A DNA stretch of 64,000 nt from Sellimonas caecigallum (GTDB lineage Bacteria > Bacillota > Clostridia > Lachnospirales > Lachnospiraceae): contig NZ_VIRV01000013.1 in NCBI RefSeq assembly GCF_019754295.1, forward strand, positions 1-64,000, in the 5' to 3' direction. Made by a program: the position numbers and the translations under genes. Below are positions 1 through 8,251 of this stretch, in pieces. Every line of letters starts with the position of its first letter. The first letter of the stretch is position 1. The notes beneath the pieces were generated by a model. That model was not told the origin of the DNA. It was given only the letters and a program-made list of their open reading frames with translations, and searched no databases.

Positions 1-115
1 CGACTTTTTTCGAAGCATCTTTCCCGTTCTCTCTGAACCAGAGGAATGGGAACATTCCCGGGAAGCCCGGTACTTAGCGGTTTGTCCCGCGGTGTTTATC
101 AGCGGAACGTGTTAT

Positions 116-144
116 ATCTTATCATCCCTCCTTATAAATGTCAA
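116..144 (-). promoter_or_regulatory. strong sigma-A-type promoter leading out of the left edge
   Basis: On the minus strand TTGACA (139-144) is followed after 17 nt by TAAGAT (116-121). The transcript would run leftwards through 1-110, which has no convincing ORF but several short GC-rich hairpins (for example CCGGGCTTCCCGG around 57-70). A stable RNA or rRNA operon leader beyond the edge would fit; that is inference. Bases 145-261 are AT-rich and hold nothing else I can name. Confidence 0.5.
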
Positions 145-261
145 CACCTTTTTTTCATTTTTTTTATTTTTTCTTATCTTCCTATAATATTCCCTGTTTT
201 TGCGATATTATGCGCACCCGGAATGCCCATATAATCGTAGCGTGGACAGACAATATACAAT

Positions 262-294
262 AAAACAGAGCTTCGCCGGTTAGCGGAGCCCTGT
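262..294 (-). terminator. terminator of the cvpA operon
   Basis: The arms 265-276 and 283-294 pair with a six-base loop and are followed on the minus strand by TTTTATTG. The hairpin overlaps the last codons and the stop codon of the CvpA-family gene. Confidence 0.6.
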
Positions 295-1044
295 CACTAC
301 ATTCCATATATAGTTGTTCTTATATAGAAAACTCAGGAACGGATTTTCCTGTATCATTCGAAGCATGTCTTTTCCTATGTCCGTGGCATACAGCAACGTC
401 ACAATCAGAAAAAAGATCCACACAACTGTAAGCGCAATCATGAGCCCAAGAGCTGCCCCTGCAAGCCTGTTGAGCCCTCCTATGATCGGCAGCATTGCGA
501 TAACATCAAACACATACAGCAGTATTCTGATCAGCAGTGAGGTCGACAGAAAGATCAGAACTGCCGAAATGATGTTTATGATCAGTTTTGCAGCCCCTTT
601 TGCAATATAATCCGCAAAGCTGTCTGCTCCCATCAGCGAATACGCTTCTTTATTGTTGTTATCCTGAAGAAATTCTTTAAACACAGCAGGAATATCCGCA
701 TTTTCGATGATCTGCGTCTGTACATTCCTTGGAATCTCTATATTCTGCAGCTGCTCCTGTATTTGCTGTGTATTTCCGTCCGGCATCGGTATATCGCCCG
801 CCACTTCTTCCCATGATTCCGTCAGCTGTTCTGTCATTGCTGTCTCGCATTTCTCTTCGATCCAATCATCCAGTTTTGTATATGTGGCGATCCCATCGCT
901 TACATACGGCGTCAGAAAGACTACGAGAATCAGTGTGAAAACAGTAGCCGCTAGCGAAACAGCAATCCTTACGGCTCCCCTTACATATCCTGCAACTGCT
1001 CCGATCAACAGGATCCCGATTGTTATATATAAAATCCAATTCAT
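280..1044 (-). CDS. CvpA family membrane protein
   Basis: A 254-residue membrane protein. Two hydrophobic spans lie at about residues 2-45, then a long acidic extracytoplasmic-type segment (about 50-145), then two to three further spans (about 150-240). This arrangement and the N-terminal glycine-rich span resemble the CvpA family (colicin V production protein in enterobacteria), whose role in Firmicutes is unsettled. The gene is last in a minus-strand run with the DUF5711-like gene (8-bp gap) and the LysM gene, all predicted envelope proteins. The family call is by recognition; function in this organism is unknown. Confidence 0.75.
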   Translation of the reverse strand: MNWILYITIGILLIGAVAGYVRGAVRIAVSLAATVFTLILVVFLTPYVSDGIATYTKLDDWIEEKCETAMTEQLTESWEEVAGDIPMPDGNTQQIQEQLQNIEIPRNVQTQIIENADIPAVFKEFLQDNNNKEAYSLMGADSFADYIAKGAAKLIINIISAVLIFLSTSLLIRILLYVFDVIAMLPIIGGLNRLAGAALGLMIALTVVWIFFLIVTLLYATDIGKDMLRMIQENPFLSFLYKNNYIWNVVTGLR

Positions 1045-1052
1045 ATACTCTC

Positions 1053-2372
1053 CTATTTTGTCAGTCGTACTGTTTTTGTTCCATTTGCATCTACTACCAA
1101 ATATTTATTGATCCCTTTTAACGGAAAAATGTCCTTGATATTTGTACCCATCTTTCCATCGAACCGATGAACTCCGCTGTCGGTATATATACTGCATTTT
1201 TCTCCGTCATACATCAATACTTGTCCTTTTTCTATTTTTACTTTGCTGTAATCGCCTTCAAAGTCTTTAGATATAACTTCTTTTCCGTCATAATCAAACA
1301 GTTTCAGCTCGTATCCGGCTTTATCTGTATTTTTTAATATGATGCCAAGGTATTCCTTGTCATAGCAGATGCTTTTGATTTCTTTGGAAATTTTTACATA
1401 CTCCTTTTCTTTTGGTTTGGTTCCATTATATAAAACAAAGCCGCCATCGCCTACCGCCACAGACTTTTCATCGGATACGAAATATACGCTCGGCATAACT
1501 GTATCCTCATATGTTTTGCCGCCTACACGGTATTTCCCATCTTCATCTTTGTTTCCGAAGTCATAGTAAACCAGCTCGGTGTCCGGGTTCCCGTCTTTTA
1601 TAGAAACATAAGAGACGAGCAGTGTTGTTCCATCCGGAGATAACGCAAGATCTACCGGATATCCCTGCTCTACAGCAGATACTTTATATTCCAGAAGCAG
1701 GTTTCCTGCCGCATCATAACACTGGATAGATGGGGTATTTCCTTCTTTCAGTATCACTGCCGTGATCCCTTTTTCAGAAACTGCCACCCTCTCGATCGGC
1801 AATTCGGTCTGAACCTCCCCTTTCAAGCCTTTTTTGCCAAATATCAAGATGCTGTTTCCTCCACTATCCGTTACCACCGCCGATTCTTTGTTTACTTCCA
1901 CGACTGGATTTTGTATCTGGCAGTCTTCTTTCCACAATTCTTTCCCGTCTGTATCAAACAAAACCACTCCGTCTCTGCTGCAGCGGAGGATATTCTCGTC
2001 AAACCTTGCGTAACTGCTCCTCCCAGTGCCGGCCTCCTGTTCCTGGCTGATTACCGATACGTCCGTATACGTCTGCAGTGTGATGGTAAGATATGCAGCC
2101 AAAGCTGCAGCTGCACACACGCTTACGATAACCCATTTGCGTATCGTCTTGTTTTGGATCTTCCTTTTCTTTTCCGTATTTGTTTTCTTCCCATCTGAAG
2201 CTTTGATATCCCACGAGAAGACTGTGTCGTTCTTGATCTCTGGTTCCTTTGGGGGCATATCACTGTCTTTTTTGCCCTTTTTCCGGATCTCCAGTGCTAC
2301 TCCGGGCTTTGTAAGATCCGGGATATCTTTTTTCTTCGCAATGTGAAATCTTTTCTTTTTTTCGTCCTTCAT
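1053..2372 (-). CDS. DUF5711-like membrane-anchored propeller protein
   Basis: 439 residues. A charged, lysine-rich cytoplasmic tail (about 1-78) precedes one membrane span (about 79-100). The rest is extracytoplasmic and made of repeating beta-rich units with motifs such as RCSRDGVVLFDTDGKELW and LALSPDGTTLLVSYV, as in beta-propellers. This architecture and its place between a LysM protein and a CvpA-family protein match proteins labelled DUF5711 in Lachnospiraceae. It has no visible catalytic motif. A scaffold or sensing role at the envelope is inference. Confidence 0.6.
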   Translation of the reverse strand: MKDEKKKRFHIAKKKDIPDLTKPGVALEIRKKGKKDSDMPPKEPEIKNDTVFSWDIKASDGKKTNTEKKRKIQNKTIRKWVIVSVCAAAALAAYLTITLQTYTDVSVISQEQEAGTGRSSYARFDENILRCSRDGVVLFDTDGKELWKEDCQIQNPVVEVNKESAVVTDSGGNSILIFGKKGLKGEVQTELPIERVAVSEKGITAVILKEGNTPSIQCYDAAGNLLLEYKVSAVEQGYPVDLALSPDGTTLLVSYVSIKDGNPDTELVYYDFGNKDEDGKYRVGGKTYEDTVMPSVYFVSDEKSVAVGDGGFVLYNGTKPKEKEYVKISKEIKSICYDKEYLGIILKNTDKAGYELKLFDYDGKEVISKDFEGDYSKVKIEKGQVLMYDGEKCSIYTDSGVHRFDGKMGTNIKDIFPLKGINKYLVVDANGTKTVRLTK

Positions 2373-2436
2373 ATTGCTTTCCCCTTTGTATTTTATTTAT
2401 ACTGTTCTGTTTCACATTATCATAACATACTTTTTC

Positions 2437-3468
2437 CTATGGCAACAATAATTTTTGCCCAATGTAGATCAGATTGCCGTTCGAGAGCCCATTCATCTTT
2501 TTAATAGCATTTACCTGTGAAAGATCCCCGTATATCTTTTTGCTGATGCTTGCCAAAGTATCTCCTTTCTGCACAGTGTAGATACCTTCTTCTGCATCAT
2601 AGGCATTTCCGACGGCTTCCTGGATATCTTCCTCATTGACTGAGTTCTTTTCTTCCCCTGCTGTTACCTTTTCATCCGTCTTCGTCGTGCCTTCGCCTGC
2701 CACGGATGCGGAAAGTTTTTCGATCGATGTCTGGACTGCCTTGATCTTATCGTAATTGTTTACCATCGTTACTCCGATGACCAGTATTACAACAAGGAGG
2801 AGTGTGCTGGCCGCATACAGCACTTTATTGTTCTGCTTTTGATCAGACTTTTCCAGCTTTTCCCTTACAAGGTTGCGAAAATCCTTCGCAGCTCGATCTG
2901 CAACAGGTTCACTGGGAGTCACTTTATTTTCCTTTCTTGTGGAGATCATATAATTTTGCATATCTGGATTTTTCTCATAATATACGTAATGCCCGTTGAT
3001 CTGCATCAGATCTTTATATTTGTATGCAAAAAACAGTTCTTCTTTTTCCTTGGGATCTTTTATCACAAAAATACTATTTTCCTCCGGAAATTGTTTTTCA
3101 TGAACAGAAGCCATCTGTTCATCGACAGCCATAGCATGTCCCGGAAAAATAAGGCACCAACCAAGAAGGGCCTTATTTCCAAAATATTCTTTGCACTCTT
3201 TCATCGCTTTTTCCATTGTTTCTTCCGGCAGATCCACTTTATTTCCTTCTCTTTTTATATCCGATATCTTAAGCGCTCCCGATATGTATACACAGTCCTG
3301 CCCGTCTGTCATCCCTTTTTCCCCTATGAGAAATGCTCCCTGAGGTTCTTCTTCTGTCTTGTCGCAAAGCTGGTTTAAAAATGTATCAACGTAGTCCTCT
3401 ACATAGATTTTGGGGCTGTCGGACACATTTCCTATCTGACGTACGTTTTTTGGAAACTGTTTTTCCAT
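2437..3468 (-). CDS. membrane-anchored LysM domain protein
   Basis: 343 residues. The N-terminal ~210 residues form a cytoplasmic-side domain of unknown type; a single span follows (about 217-237, rich in L and V); a glycine/threonine/glutamate linker leads to one LysM domain at the C terminus (about 296-343, YTVQKGDTLASISKKIYG). LysM binds N-acetylglucosamine polymers such as peptidoglycan. A GAGGTGAG ribosome site precedes the ATG. It is the first gene of the three-gene envelope run, with an extended -10-like TGCTATGAT just upstream. Confidence 0.8.
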   Translation of the reverse strand: MEKQFPKNVRQIGNVSDSPKIYVEDYVDTFLNQLCDKTEEEPQGAFLIGEKGMTDGQDCVYISGALKISDIKREGNKVDLPEETMEKAMKECKEYFGNKALLGWCLIFPGHAMAVDEQMASVHEKQFPEENSIFVIKDPKEKEELFFAYKYKDLMQINGHYVYYEKNPDMQNYMISTRKENKVTPSEPVADRAAKDFRNLVREKLEKSDQKQNNKVLYAASTLLLVVILVIGVTMVNNYDKIKAVQTSIEKLSASVAGEGTTKTDEKVTAGEEKNSVNEEDIQEAVGNAYDAEEGIYTVQKGDTLASISKKIYGDLSQVNAIKKMNGLSNGNLIYIGQKLLLP

Positions 3469-3575
3469 ATATTCTCACCTCATATTCATATTTTTTCTCA
3501 TCATAGCATAGGCCAGGCGCCGATTTTATCGCTTCATGTCAGCTGTACCAAAGAAAAAAACGACAGAATAACTGC

Positions 3576-3614
3576 AAAAAAGAAAAGACCTGCCCACTTT
3601 TTTGCAAGTCTTTT
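3576..3614 (-). terminator. terminator after the HD hydrolase gene
   Basis: Arms 3583-3593 and 3604-3614 pair (AAAAGAC-TGC type stem with one G-U pair), followed on the minus strand by TTTTCTTTTTT. It separates the darA-HD pair from the LysM gene. Confidence 0.6.
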
Positions 3615-3654
3615 CATTCTTTTTTGTTTTTTTGTTTTTCCGAATCGGTTTTTG

Positions 3655-4167
3655 TCAATTTACAGTCTTTCTTTTTCCTGTCTCCAGACTTCCGCAGTAT
3701 TTATCCGTCAGGACAGTGATCCATCCTTCTTTCGTCCTCGGAAAACGAAAAAATGTGAGCGGCCACATATGGGTCAGGATAATATCTTTTTCTATCCTGT
3801 TGAGTTCAAAAAATTTGACTGCATTTTTGTAGGCGGCCCGGGGATGTGTAATTCCGTGCAAACAATCCCCCGTTTTTCTTCTGTGTGTGTGCCAGTCATA
3901 AAGGAAGAGATCGTGAAGCATACCTCCTCTTGCGGCTGATCTTGCATCCAGATGAAAAAACCTGCACCAACAGTAATTATAAAACGCCACATTCAGGCAA
4001 TGCTGATAGCAGTTTGACGCACCGTGATGCGGATACAGCTTCATACGCAGGACTACCGGATGTTCCGCCAGCTCTTTTACACAGTCGTAAAAGTCTTCCC
4101 GCCAGTCTCTCCTGTACTTTTCTTTTCTGTCGTTGAGGCGGCTTTCCGTATCTCGGAACCAGAGCAT
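3655..4167 (-). CDS. small HD-domain phosphohydrolase
   Basis: 170 residues with the metal-binding pattern of the HD superfamily: His in NCYQHCLNVA, the His-Asp pair in GGMLHDLFLYDW, and a later His in ILTHMWPL. No second domain is visible. HD proteins usually cleave phosphate mono- or diesters, often nucleotides. The ATG lies 3 bp after the darA stop and behind GGAGGATATAGGAG, so translation is probably coupled to darA. That pairing suggests, but does not show, a link to c-di-AMP. The C terminus is basic (ETGKRKTVN). Confidence 0.75.
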   Translation of the reverse strand: MLWFRDTESRLNDRKEKYRRDWREDFYDCVKELAEHPVVLRMKLYPHHGASNCYQHCLNVAFYNYCWCRFFHLDARSAARGGMLHDLFLYDWHTHRRKTGDCLHGITHPRAAYKNAVKFFELNRIEKDIILTHMWPLTFFRFPRTKEGWITVLTDKYCGSLETGKRKTVN

Positions 4168-4170
4168 CTC

Positions 4171-4506
4171 CTATATCCTCCGGAACTGTTCCACATCAAG
4201 AACAAAGACAGTGGCACCTCCTACTTCTACCGTGATCGGTATATAGGAATAGCTTATCATGGAGAGATCGCCCTGAGGATACGGCGTCGTCACTTCAACC
4301 TGTTTTCTCTTTGCACATTCTTTTTCCAATATCTTGAAGACTTCGTCTACCTGTTCATCCTCTACACCAAGCATGAGCGTGGTATTTCCTCTCTTGAGGA
4401 AACCACCGGAACTTGAGAGTTTCGTCACACGGAATTTCTTCTCGTTCAGACGCCGTACCGCTTTATTTGTATCATCATCGTGTACAACCGCAAAAATCAG
4501 TTTCAT
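4171..4506 (-). CDS. darA: cyclic-di-AMP receptor DarA (PstA family)
   Basis: 111 residues, PII-like fold. The start MKLIFAVVHDDD is typical of the family, with RLNEKKFRVTKLSSSGGFLK and the glycine-rich NTTLMLGVEDEQVD segment that in known structures helps bind the ligand. The frame is open upstream, but AAAGGGGAATGTATT lies just before this ATG, which fixes the start. DarA trimers bind c-di-AMP; their downstream partners are poorly known. First gene of a two-gene unit with the HD hydrolase. Confidence 0.9.
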   Translation of the reverse strand: MKLIFAVVHDDDTNKAVRRLNEKKFRVTKLSSSGGFLKRGNTTLMLGVEDEQVDEVFKILEKECAKRKQVEVTTPYPQGDLSMISYSYIPITVEVGGATVFVLDVEQFRRI

Positions 4507-4540
4507 AATACATTCCCCTTTCACTATTTTGCTTACTGGA

Positions 4541-4549
4541 ATTATATCA
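4541..4549 (-). promoter_or_regulatory. extended -10 promoter of darA
   Basis: TGATATAAT on the minus strand is a perfect extended -10 element, 34 bp before the darA start. The -35 region is poor, as expected for this promoter class. Confidence 0.55.
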
Positions 4550-4742
4550 CAATTTCCCGCGCTGATGCACACGTTTTCTGATAATTTATTCAAAATCTTT
4601 TCCAAAATCTCTACTGGAGACTTCCATAAAAAATGTTGTCATTTCTTTCTAGGCACAGGACTATATTTCAATATAAGAATACAGTGAGTCTGGCTGTACT
4701 GATTTCAGAGCAGCCAGCCGCAGGATCAGGAGGCTGCAAAAC

Positions 4743-5372
4743 ATGATAACAGAGCTTACATACCCTTTTTCCCTTCCGCCGCTCCCTTATTCATACGATG
4801 CTCTGGAGCCATATATCGATGCGGAGACAATGCATTTTCATCACGACAAACATTTCCAGACATACATTGACAACCTGAATACGGCTCTCAAAGATTATCC
4901 GGAATATCAGTCGCACACACTGACTCAGCTTTTGACCGAACTTGACAGGCTGCCCCCAGAGCTTCAGACTGCCGTCCGAAATAACGGGGGCGGAGTGTAT
5001 AACCACGATCTCTATTTCGATCTTATGGCGCCGCCCGGACAAAAAATAGCCCCTTCTATCCTGGACTTCTATGATGACGGGGAAGAATTCTGGTCTGAGA
5101 TGAAAACAGCGGCCCTTGGACAGCTTGGCTCGGGATTTGCCTGGCTTGTGACTGATCAGGATAATAATCTGCAAGTCCTGGCTCTGCCAAATCAGGATAA
5201 CCCCCTCTCTTACGGCTATCAGCCAATTCTTCCTCTGGACGTCTGGGAGCATGCCTACTATCTGAAATACAAAAATCTGCGCGGAGACTATATCAACAAC
5301 TGGTTCCACGTGATCAACTGGGCAGAGGTGGAGAAAAAAATCGCACAGTCGATGATTCCCTCCGCGTCCTGA
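4743..5372 (+). CDS. sodA: superoxide dismutase (Fe/Mn family)
   Basis: 209 residues, usual length. It converts superoxide to oxygen and hydrogen peroxide. Metal ligands are visible: His in MHFHHDKHFQTY, His in GGGVYNHDLYF, and Asp and His in DVWEHAYYL. The glutamine of LPNQDNPL sits where Mn enzymes carry their second-sphere Gln, yet the position before YNH is Val as in Fe enzymes (QVWNH) rather than the His of Mn enzymes (GGHANH). Metal preference is therefore uncertain. An excellent AGGAGG precedes the ATG. It stands alone, divergent from darA. Confidence 0.93.
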   Translation: MITELTYPFSLPPLPYSYDALEPYIDAETMHFHHDKHFQTYIDNLNTALKDYPEYQSHTLTQLLTELDRLPPELQTAVRNNGGGVYNHDLYFDLMAPPGQKIAPSILDFYDDGEEFWSEMKTAALGQLGSGFAWLVTDQDNNLQVLALPNQDNPLSYGYQPILPLDVWEHAYYLKYKNLRGDYINNWFHVINWAEVEKKIAQSMIPSAS

Positions 5373-5431
5373 CAGCCCATCCCCACAGCACCAACCTGTC
5401 TTTCAGGAAAATCTGCTGACCATATGAACGC

Positions 5432-5475
5432 AAAAGCCGTACCGGGAAAATTGTTCTTCTTTCCCCGATACGGCT
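5432..5475 (-). terminator. terminator of the transaldolase-transketolase operon
   Basis: AGCCGTAtCGGGG pairs with CCCGGTACGGCT around a ~16-nt loop, with TTTT following on the minus strand. It lies between the convergent sod and transketolase genes. Confidence 0.6.
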
Positions 5476-5502
5476 GCATCTGCCTGTCATCTGCAGTTTT
5501 TT

Positions 5503-6447
5503 CTATTTTCCAAGGAATCCTTTGACTTTCTTATAGATACTTTCGCCATCCAGCTCGTACTTCTTGATCAATTCTACTGCCGGTCCGGATTCTCCAAATG
5601 TATCGTTGACACCGATCTTCATTACTCTCGCGCATGCTTTCTGTGCCACAACGTCACATACAGCGCTTCCAAGTCCTCCGATAACGGAGTGTTCTTCTAC
5701 AGTAACGATCTTTCCTGTCTTTTCCGCTGCCTTCAGCACAGCTTCTTCGTCAAGTGGTTTGATCGTATGCATATTGATCACTTCGGCGCTGATCCCTTCT
5801 TCTGCCAGCTTCTGAGCTGCCACGAGAGATTCATTTACTTCCAGCCCTGTAGCGATGATCGTCACATCTGTACCTTCTCTGAGTGTGATTGCTTTTCCAA
5901 TCTCAAACTGATAATCCGGCGTGTCGTTGATAACCGGAACTGCCAGACGTCCAAAACGGATATAAACCGGTCCTACATGTTCGTAAGCTGCCTTCACAGC
6001 TGCTTTCGCTTCAATATCATCAGACGGATTCAGGACAACCATACCCGGTATCGTACGCATGAGAGCGATATCTTCGTTACACTGATGTGTAGCTCCGTCT
6101 TCTCCTACAGAAATTCCCGCGTGGGTCGCACCGATTTTTACATTTAATTTCGGATATCCGATGGAGTTTCTTACCTGTTCAAAAGCACGTCCCGCTGCAA
6201 ACATCGCAAAGGAACTTGCAAAAGGCACCTTTCCTGTAGCTGCGAGCCCTGCTGCCACACCCATCATATTTCCTTCTGCAATACCGCAGTCGATATGGCG
6301 TTCCGGAAACGCCTTCTTAAATGTTCCTGTTTTTGTTGCTCCGGCAAGGTCTGCGTCGAGAACGATGACGTCATCATGTTCTTTTCCAAGTTCTACTAAA
6401 GCATTACCGTAGCTTTCCCTTGTTGCGATCTTCTTTACTTCTGACAT
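5503..6447 (-). CDS. transketolase, C-terminal subunit
   Basis: 314 residues covering the pyrimidine-binding and C-terminal domains of transketolase. Motifs include VLDADLAGATKTG, DCGIAEGNMMGVAAGLA (with the catalytic Glu that activates thiamine diphosphate), and VEEHSVIGGLGSAV. It overlaps the N-terminal subunit gene by 13 bp, so the two parts are made together. Together they move two-carbon units between sugar phosphates in the non-oxidative pentose phosphate pathway. Splitting into two genes is common in clostridia. Position in one operon with transaldolase supports the role. Confidence 0.93.
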   Translation of the reverse strand: MSEVKKIATRESYGNALVELGKEHDDVIVLDADLAGATKTGTFKKAFPERHIDCGIAEGNMMGVAAGLAATGKVPFASSFAMFAAGRAFEQVRNSIGYPKLNVKIGATHAGISVGEDGATHQCNEDIALMRTIPGMVVLNPSDDIEAKAAVKAAYEHVGPVYIRFGRLAVPVINDTPDYQFEIGKAITLREGTDVTIIATGLEVNESLVAAQKLAEEGISAEVINMHTIKPLDEEAVLKAAEKTGKIVTVEEHSVIGGLGSAVCDVVAQKACARVMKIGVNDTFGESGPAVELIKKYELDGESIYKKVKGFLGK

Positions 6448-7271
6448 AATGCTTCACCTGCTTTCTCTAAATCTTCCATTGCAACTTTGTACTGTTCTTC
6501 ATTCGGAGCTGTTCCGTGCCAGGAAGCCTGATTTTCCATAAAGGAAACTCCTTTTCCTTTCACTGTCTTTGCGATAATGGCTGTCGGTACACCCTTTGTC
6601 TCTCTTGCTTCTTTAAATGCTGCCCTCAGAGAATCAAAATCGTGTCCATCCACATTGATCACATGGAAATTGAAGGCTTCGAACTTCTTGTCGATCGGAT
6701 ACGGTGAATTTACTTCATCAATCGGTCCGTCGATCTGCAGGTTGTTATTGTCCACGATGACAACAAGATTGTCAAGTTTTCTGTGTGCTGCAAGCATGGC
6801 TGCTTCCCACACCTGTCCTTCCTGGATTTCTCCGTCTCCTACCAGCGTGTACACGCGGTAGTCATCCCCGGAAAGTTTTGCGGAAACGGCCATTCCCACT
6901 GCTGCTGAGATGCCCTGTCCCAGAGATCCGCTTGACATGTCCACTCCCGGGATATGTTTCATATCCGGATGTCCCTGGAGATAGGAACCTACATGGCGGA
7001 ATGTTTTCAAGTCTTCTACCGGGAAAAATCCTCTGTTTGCAAGCGCAGAGTAGTATCCCGGAGATGTATGTCCTTTGGAAACGACCAGCCGGTCGCGGTC
7101 TGCTTTTTTCGGATCTTCCGGATCGATATTCATTTCTTCAAAGTAAAGATATGTGTAAATGTCTGCCGCAGATAAGGATCCGCCTGGGTGACCGGACTTT
7201 GCATGATAAACTGCAGTCACAATCCCTTTGCGGACTTCATTGGCAATTTTCTGTAATTCTAAATTGTCCAT
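6435..7271 (-). CDS. transketolase, N-terminal subunit
   Basis: 278 residues carrying the diphosphate-binding domain. The thiamine diphosphate motif runs from GDGEIQEG to DNNNLQIDG (about residues 145-178), and the early HAKSGHPGGSLS is the family signature. The open frame extends upstream, but CCAGGAGGAATTGTC directly precedes ATG at 7271, so that start is chosen. It sits 61 bp after transaldolase and overlaps the C-terminal subunit. Confidence 0.94.
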   Translation of the reverse strand: MDNLELQKIANEVRKGIVTAVYHAKSGHPGGSLSAADIYTYLYFEEMNIDPEDPKKADRDRLVVSKGHTSPGYYSALANRGFFPVEDLKTFRHVGSYLQGHPDMKHIPGVDMSSGSLGQGISAAVGMAVSAKLSGDDYRVYTLVGDGEIQEGQVWEAAMLAAHRKLDNLVVIVDNNNLQIDGPIDEVNSPYPIDKKFEAFNFHVINVDGHDFDSLRAAFKEARETKGVPTAIIAKTVKGKGVSFMENQASWHGTAPNEEQYKVAMEDLEKAGEALCQK

Positions 7272-7332
7272 GACAATTCCTCCTGGTTGTTCTATGTTTT
7301 GTTTTCCGGCACAGGGAGCTGTACCCCTATAC

Positions 7333-7986
7333 CTATTCTCCGAATACTGCTTTATAATCTGCCTGGAATTTGGCGATTCCTGCATCTGTGAGCGGATGAT
7401 GTGTCATCTGTTCGATTACTTTATACGGTACAGTTGCGATATCAGCGCCTGCCAGAGCACATTCTGTGATGTGGATCGGATTGCGGATGCTGGCTGCGAT
7501 GATCTGTGTTTCGATTCCTGCCACTGCAAACATTTCCGCGATCTCCTCGATCAGCTCTGTTCCTCTCACAGAGATATCATCCAGACGTCCGACAAACGGA
7601 GATACATAGGTCGCCCCTGCCCTTGCCGCAAGAAGCGCCTGATTTGCAGTAAAGATCAGTGTCACATTTGTCTTAATCCCTTCTGCTGAGAGCACTTTTA
7701 CCGCTTTCAGTCCCTCTGCTGTCATCGGGATTTTTACGACCATGTTCGGATGGATCTTGGCAATCTCACGTCCCTCTGCGATCATTCCTTCCGCATCTGT
7801 CGTCGTCGCTTTTACTTCGCCGCTGATCGGTCCGTCCACGATGGATGCGATCTCTTTGATCACTTCGTTGAAGTCACGCCCTTCTTTTGCAATCAGTGAC
7901 GGGTTAGTCGTCACTCCGCAGATCACTCCCATGTCATTTGCTTTTCTGATATCGTCTACGTTCGCTGTGTCAATAAAAAATTTCAT
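7333..7986 (-). CDS. tal: transaldolase, short type (Fsa/TalC-like)
   Basis: 217 residues, the length of the short transaldolase/fructose-6-phosphate aldolase family. The Schiff-base lysine is in [10 protein letters not shown], and [16 protein letters not shown] and [13 protein letters not shown] are typical N-terminal motifs. It moves dihydroxyacetone units between sugar phosphates. First gene of the three-gene operon with split transketolase, behind an excellent promoter. Whether it acts as transaldolase or as aldolase cannot be told for certain; the neighbours favour transaldolase. Confidence 0.93.
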   Translation of the reverse strand: MKFFIDTANVDDIRKANDMGVICGVTTNPSLIAKEGRDFNEVIKEIASIVDGPISGEVKATTTDAEGMIAEGREIAKIHPNMVVKIPMTAEGLKAVKVLSAEGIKTNVTLIFTANQALLAARAGATYVSPFVGRLDDISVRGTELIEEIAEMFAVAGIETQIIAASIRNPIHITECALAGADIATVPYKVIEQMTHHPLTDAGIAKFQADYKAVFGE

Positions 7987-8030
7987 CTCAGGTTCCTCCT
8001 TGAATTTGTACTCGCTGTTTCTTAATTCTT

Positions 8031-8059
8031 ATTATAAAACCTGAAAATGACAAGGTCAA
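8031..8059 (-). promoter_or_regulatory. promoter of the transaldolase-transketolase operon
   Basis: TTGACC (8054-8059), a 17-nt spacer and a perfect TATAAT (8031-8036) on the minus strand, about 45 bp before the transaldolase start. Confidence 0.8.
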
Positions 8060-8070
8060 CCGCCGCGTTT

Positions 8071-8098
8071 TTTATTAATAAAAATATTAATTAATAAA
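8071..8098. promoter_or_regulatory. AT-rich inverted repeat upstream of the operon promoter
   Basis: TTTATTAAT (8071-8079) and ATTAATAAA (8090-8098) form a 9-bp inverted repeat starting 11 bp upstream of the -35 box. It may be an operator or an UP element. LacI-family operators usually have a central CG, which is absent here, so the neighbouring regulator is only a weak candidate. The rest of 8099-8251 is very AT-rich with further ATTAAT copies and no ORF. Confidence 0.3.
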
Positions 8099-8251
8099 AC
8101 AATATATTATCAATTCGGAGAATACAAATCATCACTATTCTTGTCTCTGTTTTGTGAAAAAATAACTATTTTTACAACATCTTTCCCGATTTTTAACGTA
8201 TCTCTTTGTCATATAAAACACAATTTATTATTAATATTTTTCTCCAAACCA

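Noticed and set aside
46-234. 62-codon plus-strand frame at the left edge
   Set aside because: It crosses the AT-rich promoter region, has no ribosome site and encodes a low-complexity F/I-rich tail.
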